A DNA stretch of 64,000 bases from NCBI RefSeq assembly GCF_036867415.1, contig NZ_JBAJHU010000012.1, positions 1 through 64,000 on the forward strand, read 5' to 3'. This DNA is from Rossellomorea sp036867415 (GTDB taxonomy: Bacteria; Bacillota; Bacilli; Bacillales; Bacillaceae_B). Positions 42,314-51,324 of this stretch are shown here, one piece after another; positions within the stretch are counted from its first letter, which is position 1; every line of letters starts with the position of its first letter. Under the pieces are notes generated by a model. It did not search any database, was not told the DNA's origin, and was given only the letters and a program-made list of their open reading frames with translations. A program made the translations under genes and the position numbers.

Positions 42314-43006
42314 ATGTATCAACATACCAAAAAGTTTGCTGTCAGCTGGAGCAGCGGCAAAGACAGCTGCCTTGCACTAAATAAGCTCTTACAGGAAAAC
42401 AGTGATGTCGTTTGCTTATTATCGATGGTGAATAGTAAAGATGCACGCAATCATTCTCATGGAATCAAACTTAAGATTCTCGAATCACAGGCAAAGGCTT
42501 TGGAAATCCCTTTAATTATGGTCGATTCTGATAATGATTACGAAAATTCACTGGTAAATGCTCTAAGACATTTAAAAGATGAACTGGGGGTAGAGCAAAT
42601 TGCTTTCGGCAGTTTATATGCTGCAGAAGACCGTAAATGGAATGAAAAGGTGTCACATCGAGCAGGGGTAGAACCAATTTTCCCTGTGTGGATTTCTCCT
42701 GAAGATTCAAATGAACTTCTGGAAGAATTTTTATCCCTTGGCTTCTCTGCATTGGTCTGCCGTGCTTCTGAAAATCACTTCGATCATACATGGCCAGGCC
42801 GGATCCTTGACTGGCGATTTTATGAAGTAGTTCAGCATAAAGGAATATGCGTGATGGGCGAATTTGGGGAGTACCATACGTTTGTGGTGGACGGACCGAT
42901 CTTCAAGAAGAAAGTAAAGCTGATTCAATCAGGTGTAGTCTTAAATTCAGGACTCTGGTCTCTAGATATCCAACAATGTACATTGAGTGATAAAACGACA
43001 TGCTGA
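42314..43006 (+). CDS. Dph6-like ATP pyrophosphatase (adenine nucleotide alpha hydrolase fold)
   Basis: About 230 residues. The PP-loop SSGKDSCLALNKLL is near residue 11, and the C-terminal HFDHTWPGRILD and FGEYHTFVVDGPIF are typical of the diphthine-ammonia-ligase-like family. Eukaryotic Dph6 amidates diphthine; bacteria lack that target, so the bacterial substrate is unknown. The ATG at 42296 is also possible (six residues longer). Own terminator downstream. Confidence 0.82.
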   Translation: MYQHTKKFAVSWSSGKDSCLALNKLLQENSDVVCLLSMVNSKDARNHSHGIKLKILESQAKALEIPLIMVDSDNDYENSLVNALRHLKDELGVEQIAFGSLYAAEDRKWNEKVSHRAGVEPIFPVWISPEDSNELLEEFLSLGFSALVCRASENHFDHTWPGRILDWRFYEVVQHKGICVMGEFGEYHTFVVDGPIFKKKVKLIQSGVVLNSGLWSLDIQQCTLSDKTTC

Positions 43007-43029
43007 ATTTATACCGTACTTTACGAAAG

Positions 43030-43054
43030 ACGCTCCAATTTAGAGCGTTTTTTT
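43030..43054 (+). terminator. Rho-independent terminator
   Basis: ACGCTC pairs with GAGCGT around seven bases and is followed by six T. Confidence 0.75.
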
Positions 43055-43086
43055 GTATTTAAGAGCGTATTATGAACGTTTATTCG

Positions 43087-43145
43087 TTGACTTATGACAG
43101 TGTGTCATCTATAGTAGTAAAGGTCTTAATTATGACAGTGTGTCA
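43087..43145 (+). promoter_or_regulatory. Promoter with duplicated TetR-type operators
   Basis: TTGACT (43087-43092) and TATAGT (43110-43115) are 17 bases apart. The dyad TGACAGTGTGTCA lies inside that spacer (43095-43107) and again at 43133-43145, close to the start of transcription. Binding to either would block the promoter of the TetR-type gene and the exporter after it. Confidence 0.7.
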
Positions 43146-43167
43146 CTTTGACAGGATGGAGGTAAAT

Positions 43168-43782
43168 ATGCCTAAGCCAACATTTTATAATTTAAATGAA
43201 CAGAAGAGGGAAATATTAATTGAAGCTGCCAAAAAAGAGTTTTCACGAGTTTCTCTGTATGATGCTTCGATTTCAAACATATTGAAATCAGCAGGGATAC
43301 CCCGAGGAAGTTTCTATCAATATTTTGAAGATAAAGAGGACGCATTTTTCTATTTGCTGAACGAACATACACAGGAAAGACACGAGAAATTCTTAACTAA
43401 TTTAAAGACATTCAATGGAGATATTTTCGAAGCAGTTACAGACATTTTCCACCATACTTTACAACGATCCCATTCACAGGGACAGAACAATTTCATAAAA
43501 AATGTGCTTCTGAACATGAACTATAAGATTGAGAAAGCATTTACGAAATTCCTGAGTAAAGAAGAATTGAACAAACGTTATGATGAAGTATTTGATCTCG
43601 TGGACTGGAAGAGCCTGAATATTTCCGATGAACATCAGCTGTATCATGTTTTGCAAATTTTATCAGCTGTTACATTTCATAATCTGGTGCACAGCATTTC
43701 AAACGAGTTGAGCATCGGGGAGGCAGTTTCCAAGTACAAGATTGAAATTGATCTGCTCAAAACCGGACTCGCCAACAAATAA
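43168..43782 (+). CDS. TetR-family transcriptional regulator
   Basis: A 204-residue regulator. The DNA-binding helices are EILIEAAKKEFSRVSLYDAS followed by ISNILKSAGIPRGSFYQYFEDKED. The C-terminal part is the variable ligand domain. GGAGG precedes ATG 43168; the longer frame would run through the operators. Two dyads in its promoter and the adjacent DHA2 exporter indicate autorepression and control of drug efflux. Confidence 0.88.
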   Translation: MPKPTFYNLNEQKREILIEAAKKEFSRVSLYDASISNILKSAGIPRGSFYQYFEDKEDAFFYLLNEHTQERHEKFLTNLKTFNGDIFEAVTDIFHHTLQRSHSQGQNNFIKNVLLNMNYKIEKAFTKFLSKEELNKRYDEVFDLVDWKSLNISDEHQLYHVLQILSAVTFHNLVHSISNELSIGEAVSKYKIEIDLLKTGLANK

Positions 43783-43822
43783 CTTAATACACAATGTTAA
43801 GGACATAGAAAGAAGGGAGAAT

Positions 43823-45244
43823 ATGAAGCAGCAATCACATGATATAACTCAATCAACCGAAACTTTCAATAAGTTTCCGCTGTTACTCGTATTAATTTCA
43901 GGCGCCTTTGCGGCCATTTTAAATCAAACGCTGCTTGCTACAGCTCTGCCCCATATTATGAAGGACCTGCAGCTTGAGGCAAGTACTGCTCAATGGTTAA
44001 CGTCCATCTTTATGCTGGTGAACGGAGTGATGATCCCGATAACCGCCTTTTTGATTGAACGCTTCACTACCCGATCATTATTCCTTACAGCAATGGGATT
44101 ATTCGCAGCCGGCACGTTGATATGTGCCATTGCTCCAAATTTCGGTATCTTAATGGTCGGGCGGGTCGTTCAGGCATCGGGGGCAGGTATCATCATGCCG
44201 CTGATGCAAACAATACTATTTCTGATTTACCCTGTTGAAAAACGGGGCAGTGCAATGGGGATGTTCGGTCTTGTCATCTCATTTGCACCAGCCATTGGAC
44301 CGACTCTTTCTGGGTGGCTTGTCGATCAATTTCCGTGGAGAAGCTTGTTCTATGTGATTTTGCCAATCGTCATCATCGATCTCATCATTGCCTACTTTAT
44401 CTTGGTAAATGTTACGAAGCAGACATTCCCTAAAGTCGATATCCTGTCGATCATCTTATCTTCACTTGGATTTGGAGGTCTCCTTTACGGTTTCAGTACT
44501 GCAGGAACCATGGGATGGGGAAGTATGCAAGTGGCCGCCTCAATGATTATAGGCTCGATCGCATTAACGTTCTTCATTCTAAGACAATTTAAATTGAAGC
44601 AGCCTATCCTTGAATTCCGGGTATTCAAGATTAGATTATTTACGATCACAACGGCTCTTGGCATGGTGGTTTTCATTGCCATGATCGGAGGGGCAACTGT
44701 CCTGCCGATCCTTATGCAGAATATGCTTGGATTTACCGCATTTGAGTCTGGACTCATGCTGCTGCCCGGTGCGCTCATCATGGGGTTCATGAATCCAATC
44801 ACTGGCCGGATCTTTGATAAATTCGGGGCAAAGTGGCTTGCTGTAACAGGGTTGATCCTTATTTCCGTGACAACGTTCATGTTTACCAATCTCACCGCTC
44901 AGACGACATTCACTTATCTTGCTGTCGTCAACGCAGTAAGGATGCTTGGCGTTGCAATGGTGATGATGCCTGTCACCACAGCAGGTCTCAATCAACTCCC
45001 GAATCACCTGATCCCCCATGGAACGGCAATGAACAATACAATGAGACAGGTTTCAGGTGCAGTCGGGACTGCATTGCTCGTAACGGTTATGACTACCGCC
45101 GCACAGCCGGACAGGGGAGTGGAGGGACTCATACATGGAGTGAACATATCCTTCATCGTTGCAGGCATATCCGCTTTGGTGGGACTGTTCCTTGCATTTT
45201 TCGTAAAAGACAAGAAACCTAAGAGAGTTAAGGGGACTGCATGA
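43823..45244 (+). CDS. DHA2-family (EmrB/QacA-type) multidrug MFS transporter
   Basis: A 473-residue transporter with 14 predicted helices. Marks are NQTLLATALPHIMKDLQLEA in the first helix, AQWLTSIFMLVNGVMIP, and motif C in GMFGLVISFAPAIGPTLSGW. It is read 40 bases after the TetR-type gene with AAGGGAG before ATG. It is a paralogue of the convergent transporter at 45354. Substrate unknown, likely a hydrophobic drug. Confidence 0.9.
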   Translation: MKQQSHDITQSTETFNKFPLLLVLISGAFAAILNQTLLATALPHIMKDLQLEASTAQWLTSIFMLVNGVMIPITAFLIERFTTRSLFLTAMGLFAAGTLICAIAPNFGILMVGRVVQASGAGIIMPLMQTILFLIYPVEKRGSAMGMFGLVISFAPAIGPTLSGWLVDQFPWRSLFYVILPIVIIDLIIAYFILVNVTKQTFPKVDILSIILSSLGFGGLLYGFSTAGTMGWGSMQVAASMIIGSIALTFFILRQFKLKQPILEFRVFKIRLFTITTALGMVVFIAMIGGATVLPILMQNMLGFTAFESGLMLLPGALIMGFMNPITGRIFDKFGAKWLAVTGLILISVTTFMFTNLTAQTTFTYLAVVNAVRMLGVAMVMMPVTTAGLNQLPNHLIPHGTAMNNTMRQVSGAVGTALLVTVMTTAAQPDRGVEGLIHGVNISFIVAGISALVGLFLAFFVKDKKPKRVKGTA

Positions 45245-45309
45245 TAGAAGTCAAGTCAGTTTCAAAAAAATAGAAGCTGACTAGTTTATTCTTAACATTC
45301 TAAGATCAT

Positions 45310-45347
45310 AAAAAAGCACCTCATGATTCATGATGAGGTGCTTTTTT
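45310..45347. terminator. Bidirectional terminator between paralogous transporters
   Basis: AAAAAAGCACCTCAT pairs perfectly with ATGAGGTGCTTTTTT around eight bases. Confidence 0.9.
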
Positions 45348-45353
45348 ACATAT

Positions 45354-46790
45354 TTATTGACCTGCTGTTTGTTCAGCATCTGCAGCTACCGCTTTTTTAA
45401 TGAACAATGAGATGAAGAACGCGGTCAGGGCAAGTGCCAAGGCGAACCAATAAGCGTGATGAACACCATATGTCATCGCATCATTCATTACATCTACGGT
45501 TACAGCTCCAGTATGATTTTCAAGATAGCCCGCACGGCTTTGCGTCATGATACTGACAAAAACTGACACGCCGAGAGCCCCTGAAACGGGTTGCAGGGTA
45601 TTCGCGATGGCCGTCCCATGAGGATAAAGATGCTTCGGCAGCTCATTCAAGGCATTTGTTTGAGCGGGCATCATGATTGCCGAGATCGATAACATCAACA
45701 GAACATACACGATGATGAAAAGCCATATCGGTGTTGTCTGGCTAATATTACTGTAAAACACAATGACACCGGTGAGGACGACTGTGCCCGGTATGATTAA
45801 CTTTCTCGGACCATACTTATCAAATAGGGATCCCATGACAGGAGACATCAATCCGTTTAAAAGAGCACCGGGAAGTAATAGCAGTCCGGCAACTTTCGCA
45901 GAATAACCTAGGGGACCCTGTAAATACATCGGCATCACGATTTCTGATGCAAACATCGCCATAATCACGATGATGAATAAAATGACTCCGCGTGCATAGC
46001 TTTTGTATTTGAAGACCCTCACATCAAGCAGCGGCTCCTCCAATTTTAATTGTCTTAAAACAAACAATAACAGGCTGGCCGCACTGACAATGATAATAGT
46101 CAGGATTTTCAAAGAGGTAAAGCCCTCACCAGCTTCCCCGGCTGAACTAAACCCATAAACGATACCCGCTATTCCGACAGATGAGAGGATGATCGACCAA
46201 ACATCCACCCGCGGCCTTGTCACTTCGCCGACATTTTGTAGATACTTCCATGCAAACAGGATAGAAAAAATCGAGAATGGAATGACCGTTATAAATAACC
46301 ATCGCCATCCAAGTACATCGACGATGACACCTGACAGGGTCGGTCCGATTGCAGGAGCGAACATAATGACCAGTCCGAATGTACCCATGATCTTACCGCG
46401 GACCTCAGGCTTGTAAATAAGCAATATTGCATTCATGATGACCGGAATTAATAACCCTGTTCCAACTGCCTGAACCATCCGCCCAGTTAAAAGCATAGGG
46501 AAGTTCATTGCAGATGCTGCGATTACCGTTCCAAGTAAGAACACACTCATAACTCCGATAAACATCTGCCTGGTCGTGAACCATTGGATTAATAATGCCG
46601 AGATTGGCATCAAAACACCCATCACCAACATAAAACCTGTTGCCAGCCACTGAACAGTAGGGGCTTTCACCTCAAACACATCCATTAACTCGGTCAATGC
46701 TATATTCAATAATGTCTCATTCAGGACGGCAAAGAATGCACCGATCATAAAAGTGATCATGATTGCTTTTGAATTTATTTTTGGTTCCAT
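45354..46790 (-). CDS. DHA2-family (EmrB/QacA-type) multidrug MFS transporter
   Basis: A 478-residue transporter with 14 predicted helices: NETLLNIALTELMDVFEV, VQWLATGFMLVMGVLMPI and motif C in GTFGLVIMFAPAIGPTLSGV. The two DHA2 proteins share these blocks and meet tail to tail over one terminator, which points to duplication and inversion or to separate acquisition. GGAGGAG precedes ATG. No regulator gene lies next to this one. Confidence 0.88.
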   Translation of the reverse strand: MEPKINSKAIMITFMIGAFFAVLNETLLNIALTELMDVFEVKAPTVQWLATGFMLVMGVLMPISALLIQWFTTRQMFIGVMSVFLLGTVIAASAMNFPMLLTGRMVQAVGTGLLIPVIMNAILLIYKPEVRGKIMGTFGLVIMFAPAIGPTLSGVIVDVLGWRWLFITVIPFSIFSILFAWKYLQNVGEVTRPRVDVWSIILSSVGIAGIVYGFSSAGEAGEGFTSLKILTIIIVSAASLLLFVLRQLKLEEPLLDVRVFKYKSYARGVILFIIVIMAMFASEIVMPMYLQGPLGYSAKVAGLLLLPGALLNGLMSPVMGSLFDKYGPRKLIIPGTVVLTGVIVFYSNISQTTPIWLFIIVYVLLMLSISAIMMPAQTNALNELPKHLYPHGTAIANTLQPVSGALGVSVFVSIMTQSRAGYLENHTGAVTVDVMNDAMTYGVHHAYWFALALALTAFFISLFIKKAVAADAEQTAGQ

Positions 46791-47025
46791 ATTACTCCTC
46801 CATTTTTTCCTTAAGTAATGACTTTACTATAATCCCCTAATAAAGTAGTTGTGTCCAGAGTTTCCGCTTGATTTCCATAAAAAGAATTCCTCATGCCATA
46901 AACCAAAACAACAAAATATTGTGCATCATGAAAAAAAGTTTCGAATGCCTTATATAGTTTATAGGAAAATATGGTAAACTACAATCAACTAAGTGACATG
47001 ATTAAGGGGAGGAAAGATAAGTTAA

Positions 47026-47745
47026 ATGTCAGATATCACTAAAGAAACATACGACCTATTAGCAGAAACCTACCAGAGGGATATCGATCAGACAAGCCCT
47101 TACAATGCCTACTATGAACGTCCTGCCATGCTTGCCGAGTTGTCCGGAGATATAGAAGGCAAATCGATCTTGGATGCCGGCTGTGCCGCCGGCTGGTACA
47201 CCGAGTATTTTATTCAACAAGGTGCAGTTGTTACCGGGATCGACCTGAGTCCTGAGATGATAAAAGCGGCGAAAATGAGGGTAGGAGACCGTGCGACCTT
47301 AATGTGCCATGACCTTCAAACAACGTTGCCTTTTGAAGACGATTCGTTTGATTATATTGTCAGTTCACTTACTCTTCATTACTTCGACGAGTGGGAGCCC
47401 ACTTTCAGAGAGTTTCACCGGGTATTAAAACCCGGCGGAACATTTCTGTATTCCATCCATCACCCGTTCATGGACTTTTCACGAAATAATTGCGAAGATT
47501 ATTTCAAGACAGAAACCATAACGGAAACGTGGAGAAAACCCCATATCACAATAGATGTGACCTTTTTCAGAAAACCTCTTGAACGGATCATGCAGGACAC
47601 AGCGAGTCACTTCATCCTTGAACGCTTCGTAGAGCCAAAACCTTCGGAAAGAATGAAATCAATTAAAAAAAAATCGTATGATTACCTAATGAAGAACCCA
47701 CACTTTTTACTAATTAAGGCTCACTCGAAAAAGTCCCATTTATAG
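47026..47745 (+). CDS. Class I SAM-dependent methyltransferase
   Basis: A 239-residue methyltransferase. Motif I is SILDAGCAAGWYTEYF, motif II GIDLSPEMIKAAKMR, and motif III FDYIVSSLTLHYFDEWEP with HRVLKPGGTFLYSIHHP. The type is UbiE/Methyltransf_11, acting on small molecules. GGGGAGG lies unusually far (13 bases) before ATG. A terminator overlaps its stop. Confidence 0.85.
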   Translation: MSDITKETYDLLAETYQRDIDQTSPYNAYYERPAMLAELSGDIEGKSILDAGCAAGWYTEYFIQQGAVVTGIDLSPEMIKAAKMRVGDRATLMCHDLQTTLPFEDDSFDYIVSSLTLHYFDEWEPTFREFHRVLKPGGTFLYSIHHPFMDFSRNNCEDYFKTETITETWRKPHITIDVTFFRKPLERIMQDTASHFILERFVEPKPSERMKSIKKKSYDYLMKNPHFLLIKAHSKKSHL

Positions 47746-47757
47746 GGACTTTTTTCT
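47728..47757 (+). terminator. Rho-independent terminator
   Basis: AAAAAGTCCC pairs with GGGACTTTTT around the methyltransferase stop codon and is followed by T. Confidence 0.8.
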
Positions 47758-47889
47758 TTAATAGCGAAATTTAATTTTTTCAAGCAAATAACTTGATGAA
47801 ATTCTTTTCATGTCTTACAATAATCTCGAATTAAGAATATATCCCTTTGAGATATATGACTTAAACAAATAGAGAGGAAGATCATTCAA

Positions 47890-48525
47890 ATGACAAAAGT
47901 TTTATACATCACAGCTCATCCGCATGATGACACTCAATCTTTCAGCATGGCTGCTGGGAAAGCATTTATTGACACATATAAGGAAGCAAATCCTTCTCAC
48001 AATGTTGTAGCGGTGGATTTATATAAAGAAGACATCCCGCAAATTGATGCAGACGTGTTCAGCGGTTGGGGCAAACTCCAAACCGGAAAAGGATTTGAAG
48101 AATTATCAGATAATGAAAAAGCAAAAGTTGGCAGGTTAACCGAACTCGTTGATCAATTCGTTGACGCAGATAAATATATATTTGTCACTCCATTCTGGAA
48201 TTTCTCATTCCCTCCCGTAATGAAAGCTTATATTGATTCGGTTTCAGTGGCAGGAAAAACGTTTAAATACACAGAACACGGACCTGTGGGTCTATTGACA
48301 GATAAAAAAGCACTTCACATCCAGGCTCGCGGAGGCATTTATTCAGAAGGACCTGCGGCACAGATGGAAATGGGACACCGTTACCTTGATATCATGATGC
48401 AATTCTATGGAGTGCCTTCTTTTGAAGGATTATTCATCGAGGGGCATGCCGCAATGCCGGAAAAAGCCCAAGACATCAAAGAAGACGGGATCTCCCGTGC
48501 AAAAGACTTGGCACATACTTTTTAA
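47890..48525 (+). CDS. azoR: FMN-dependent NADH:quinone/azo oxidoreductase
   Basis: A 211-residue flavodoxin-like reductase: VLYITAHPHDDTQSFSMAAG binds FMN phosphate, FVTPFWNFSFPPVMKAYIDS and LHIQARGGIYSEGPAAQ are the other FMN-binding loops. It reduces quinones and azo dyes by two-electron steps, as B. subtilis AzoR1/AzoR2 do. B. subtilis controls these by MhqR, but no such regulator is visible here. GAGAGGAAG precedes ATG. Confidence 0.9.
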   Translation: MTKVLYITAHPHDDTQSFSMAAGKAFIDTYKEANPSHNVVAVDLYKEDIPQIDADVFSGWGKLQTGKGFEELSDNEKAKVGRLTELVDQFVDADKYIFVTPFWNFSFPPVMKAYIDSVSVAGKTFKYTEHGPVGLLTDKKALHIQARGGIYSEGPAAQMEMGHRYLDIMMQFYGVPSFEGLFIEGHAAMPEKAQDIKEDGISRAKDLAHTF

Positions 48526-48534
48526 TTTTAGGGG

Positions 48535-48563
48535 AGAGTCAACATAATGTTGGCTCTTTTTTT
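48535..48563 (+). terminator. Rho-independent terminator
   Basis: AGAGTCAACAT pairs with ATGTTGGCTCT (one G-U) and is followed by a T run. Confidence 0.8.
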
Positions 48564-48711
48564 ATTTAGTAAAGTTCTACCAGTTCGTTCATATTGTCGA
48601 ATGGGGATAAGCTGCGTAATTCTATAAATAATCACTTCTATATGTAATTTAATGGTAACATGTTACACAGGGGAGGTTTGCCCCATATTTATATGAAAGA
48701 GGAGTGAAGGG

Positions 48712-49371
48712 ATGTCTGAAAAAAACTGGCAGGAAGTTGATCATTATTTCACTGCGAAACTACATAAACCCGATAAAGTGATGGATTCAGTAATGAAGGC
48801 AAATAAAAAAGCAAAACTTCCAGCGATAGACGTTTCACCCAACCAAGGGAAGCTGCTTCATCTATTGGTCAAAATGAAAGGTGCCAGAAACATTCTTGAA
48901 ATCGGTACACTTGGCGGTTACAGCACCATTTGGATGGGGCGCGCATTACCTGAAGACGGGTCATTGATCACCTTGGAATATAGTGAGGAGCATGCAGTCG
49001 TGGCACGTGAGAACATTAAGCGCGCAGGACTTGATGACAAACTAAAGGTACTCGTTGGCGCTGCACTTGAGACATTACCGTCCTTGAAAGACCATAAATT
49101 CGATTTTATTTTTATCGATGCTGACAAAAAGAATAACCCTCACTATATTAACTGGGCCATCGAGCTTTCCAATCCAGGTGCCGTAATCATAACAGATAAC
49201 GTCGTTCGCAGTGGAAAGGTGACGGATGCAGCCAGTAAGGATGAAAATATTACAGGTGTGAGGGAATTTGTGGATTTACTATCAAATGACGACCGCATCG
49301 ATTCCACTGCCGTTCAAACAGTGGGTTCAAAAGGGTATGATGGATTTGTACTTGGTATTGTGAAAGAATGA
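48712..49371 (+). CDS. Class I SAM-dependent O-methyltransferase
   Basis: A 219-residue member of the catechol/caffeoyl-CoA O-methyltransferase-like family: ILEIGTLGGYSTIWMGRALP is the SAM loop, FDFIFIDADKKNNPHYINWA carries the metal-binding aspartates, and ITDNVVRSGKV follows with the third ligand. Acts on hydroxylated aromatic or similar compounds with a divalent metal. It is bordered by terminators on both sides, so it is a single-gene unit. Confidence 0.88.
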   Translation: MSEKNWQEVDHYFTAKLHKPDKVMDSVMKANKKAKLPAIDVSPNQGKLLHLLVKMKGARNILEIGTLGGYSTIWMGRALPEDGSLITLEYSEEHAVVARENIKRAGLDDKLKVLVGAALETLPSLKDHKFDFIFIDADKKNNPHYINWAIELSNPGAVIITDNVVRSGKVTDAASKDENITGVREFVDLLSNDDRIDSTAVQTVGSKGYDGFVLGIVKE

Positions 49372-49414
49372 ACCAGAGGTCGCCAACCGCGACATTCAAT
49401 AATTACTATTTCTT

Positions 49415-49452
49415 AAAAGAGTATGCAGTTGAGAATCTGCATACTCTTTTTT
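49415..49452 (+). terminator. Rho-independent terminator
   Basis: AAAAGAGTATGCAG pairs perfectly with CTGCATACTCTTTT. Confidence 0.88.
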
Positions 49453-49641
49453 ATTAGTCAATTACAACTAATCTTCCATCATAATATCTAGTTACTTCAT
49501 CTTCAAATAAGATCAGCAAACAGTATCATCTACCTTTCTCCACATAAATAAGCACTTGCCTGCAAACAGAATATTTGTAAACTCTAAGCAGACATGACAC
49601 AATTTATTCATACTAGTTTCATCGGAAAAGGAGATGGAAAA

Positions 49642-50289
49642 TTGAACATAGCAGTAGTAGGCGCAAATGGAAGAATCGGAAAGCAATTAATCAAACTTTT
49701 ACAGCAGAACGAGGAACATTCTCCAAGAGCGATTGTTAGAAAAAAAGAGCAAGCGGAAACTTTTCAGAATAAAGGAATCCAGTCCTCGCTTGTTGACTTG
49801 GAAGGAACTGTCGAGCAAATCAGAGAAGGATTGGATGGAGCGGATGCAGTCATATTTACTGCGGGTTCAGGCGGTCATACAGACTCTGATAAAACATTGC
49901 TTGTAGATTTAGACGGCGCAGTAAAAACGATGGAAGCTGCAAAACAGGCTGAAATTAAACGATTCATCATCGTAAGTGCTCTTCAAGCACATAACCGGGA
50001 AAATTGGAATGAGTCACTGAAACCCTATTATGCAGCGAAACATTTCGCTGATAAGGCGTTGGAACAAAGCGGCTTAACCTATACGATCATCCGTCCCGGA
50101 GGATTATTGGACGAGCCCGGTACAGGCCAGGTAGCCGCCTCTGAAAATCTATCCAGGGGTTCGATACCGCGTGAAGATGTGGCTAAAACCGTTGTTGCTT
50201 CTATAGCAGAAGAGCATACGTATAATCGCGGATTCGATTTGACTTCAGGAAGCGAACCAATCGAAGAAGCAGTAAAGAATATAGGATGA
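49642..50289 (+). CDS. NAD(P)-binding SDR protein, YhfK-like
   Basis: A 215-residue atypical short-chain dehydrogenase. The nucleotide loop is VVGANGRIGKQLIKLL at the N-terminus, AVIFTAGSGGHTDSD and FIIVSALQAHNREN follow, and YTIIRPGGLLDEPGTG is near the end. The closest known type is B. subtilis YhfK, with no assigned reaction. TTG 49642 with AAAGGAG eight bases before it is chosen over ATG 49594. Confidence 0.82.
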   Translation: MNIAVVGANGRIGKQLIKLLQQNEEHSPRAIVRKKEQAETFQNKGIQSSLVDLEGTVEQIREGLDGADAVIFTAGSGGHTDSDKTLLVDLDGAVKTMEAAKQAEIKRFIIVSALQAHNRENWNESLKPYYAAKHFADKALEQSGLTYTIIRPGGLLDEPGTGQVAASENLSRGSIPREDVAKTVVASIAEEHTYNRGFDLTSGSEPIEEAVKNIG

Positions 50290-50296
50290 TAGTGTG

Positions 50297-50327
50297 AAGG
50301 TGTGTTGAGGAATCAACACACCTTTTT
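50297..50327 (+). terminator. Rho-independent terminator
   Basis: AAGGTGTGTTGA pairs perfectly with TCAACACACCTT and is followed by TTT. Confidence 0.88.
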
Positions 50328-50445
50328 AAGTGTAAATTGATCGTACTAATCAATACGGGGCATGTTTCATAATTAAGTGAAACTATTATTCGTTCAGGGG
50401 CGGAACTAAATATCAAACATCAGAACTGCCTACCTATCCACAATT

Positions 50446-50484
50446 CAAAAAGGATCAACCCACATGTCCTGCGACTTGACCCTT
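50446..50484 (-). terminator. Terminator of the LysM-CAP gene
   Basis: On the minus strand AAGGGTCAA pairs with TTGATCCTT (one mismatch) and is followed by T. Confidence 0.55.
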
Positions 50485-50508
50485 TCTGATTAACCTCATT
50501 ATTCTCCT

Positions 50509-51138
50509 TTATCTTTTTATAAACATTTGGGTCCAGTAATGACCGTACGAACCGCCCTTCACGTATCCAACCCCAATTTCTGTGTAAGTAGAAGACATGA
50601 TATTTTTTCTATGTCCTTCGCTGTTCATCCATGCATTGACTACTTCAGCAGGTGTGTCTTGGCCCGCAGCAATGTTTTCACCCGCAGCTTGATATGAAAT
50701 GCCGAAGTCCTTCATCATCTGGAATGGAGAACCATACGTAGGTGAAGTATGACTGAAGTAGTTCTTGTCGATCATATCCTGAGACTTGTAGCGGGCAACC
50801 CTTGATAGTTCCCAATTCTCTTTAAGTGGTGACAGGCCGGCTTTTGCACGTTCTGCATTCACTAATTTAACTACTTCATATGTATATTCCTGAGCAGTTT
50901 GATCTTCACCTGGAATCGAAATGCTCTGCCCAGGGTAAATAAGATTCGGATTATGTAATTGCGGGTTGGCATCAATTAGCTCTGATACTCCGACCTGATG
51001 CTTCACTGCGATTTTCCACATCGTGTCCCCATACTTTACAGTGTAAACACCTTCAGCAGAGACTTTCGAACCTTTACTAAAACCGGTGACTAAAGTGACA
51101 GACAACAATAAGATAAAAAATAGTTTTAAAGTTTTCAT
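50509..51138 (-). CDS. Secreted LysM and CAP domain protein
   Basis: About 209 residues. A signal peptide (MKTLKLFFILLLSVTLVTGF) is followed by one LysM repeat (YTVKYGDTMWKIAVKHQVGV with NPNLIYPGQSISIP) and a CAP/SCP domain: VNAERAKAGLSPLKENWELS, FSHTSPTYGSPF, AGENIAAGQ and WMNSEGHRKNIM. The LysM binds peptidoglycan and holds it in the wall; the B. subtilis relative YkwD has the same CAP type. An ATG ten codons earlier (51168) is also open; neither has a clear ribosome site. Confidence 0.85.
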   Translation of the reverse strand: MKTLKLFFILLLSVTLVTGFSKGSKVSAEGVYTVKYGDTMWKIAVKHQVGVSELIDANPQLHNPNLIYPGQSISIPGEDQTAQEYTYEVVKLVNAERAKAGLSPLKENWELSRVARYKSQDMIDKNYFSHTSPTYGSPFQMMKDFGISYQAAGENIAAGQDTPAEVVNAWMNSEGHRKNIMSSTYTEIGVGYVKGGSYGHYWTQMFIKR

Positions 51139-51324
51139 AATTTTATTGAAATATAATTCGGAAGTCATTTAAACAGGTAGTTGTTACCATGACTTGAGAA
51201 CCCTATGAAAATCGACAACTAGTAATATTTGCTAGAATCCAATATTAAAAATTGAAGGAATATACTTCCAATTAATTGTCTGACATTGTTATACTATAGT
51301 AAAGGGACGGAGGGGGAATAGAGA

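Noticed and set aside
44636..45222. Long ORFs in other frames inside the DHA2 transporter genes
   Set aside because: Shadow frames of a well-supported membrane protein; no family features.
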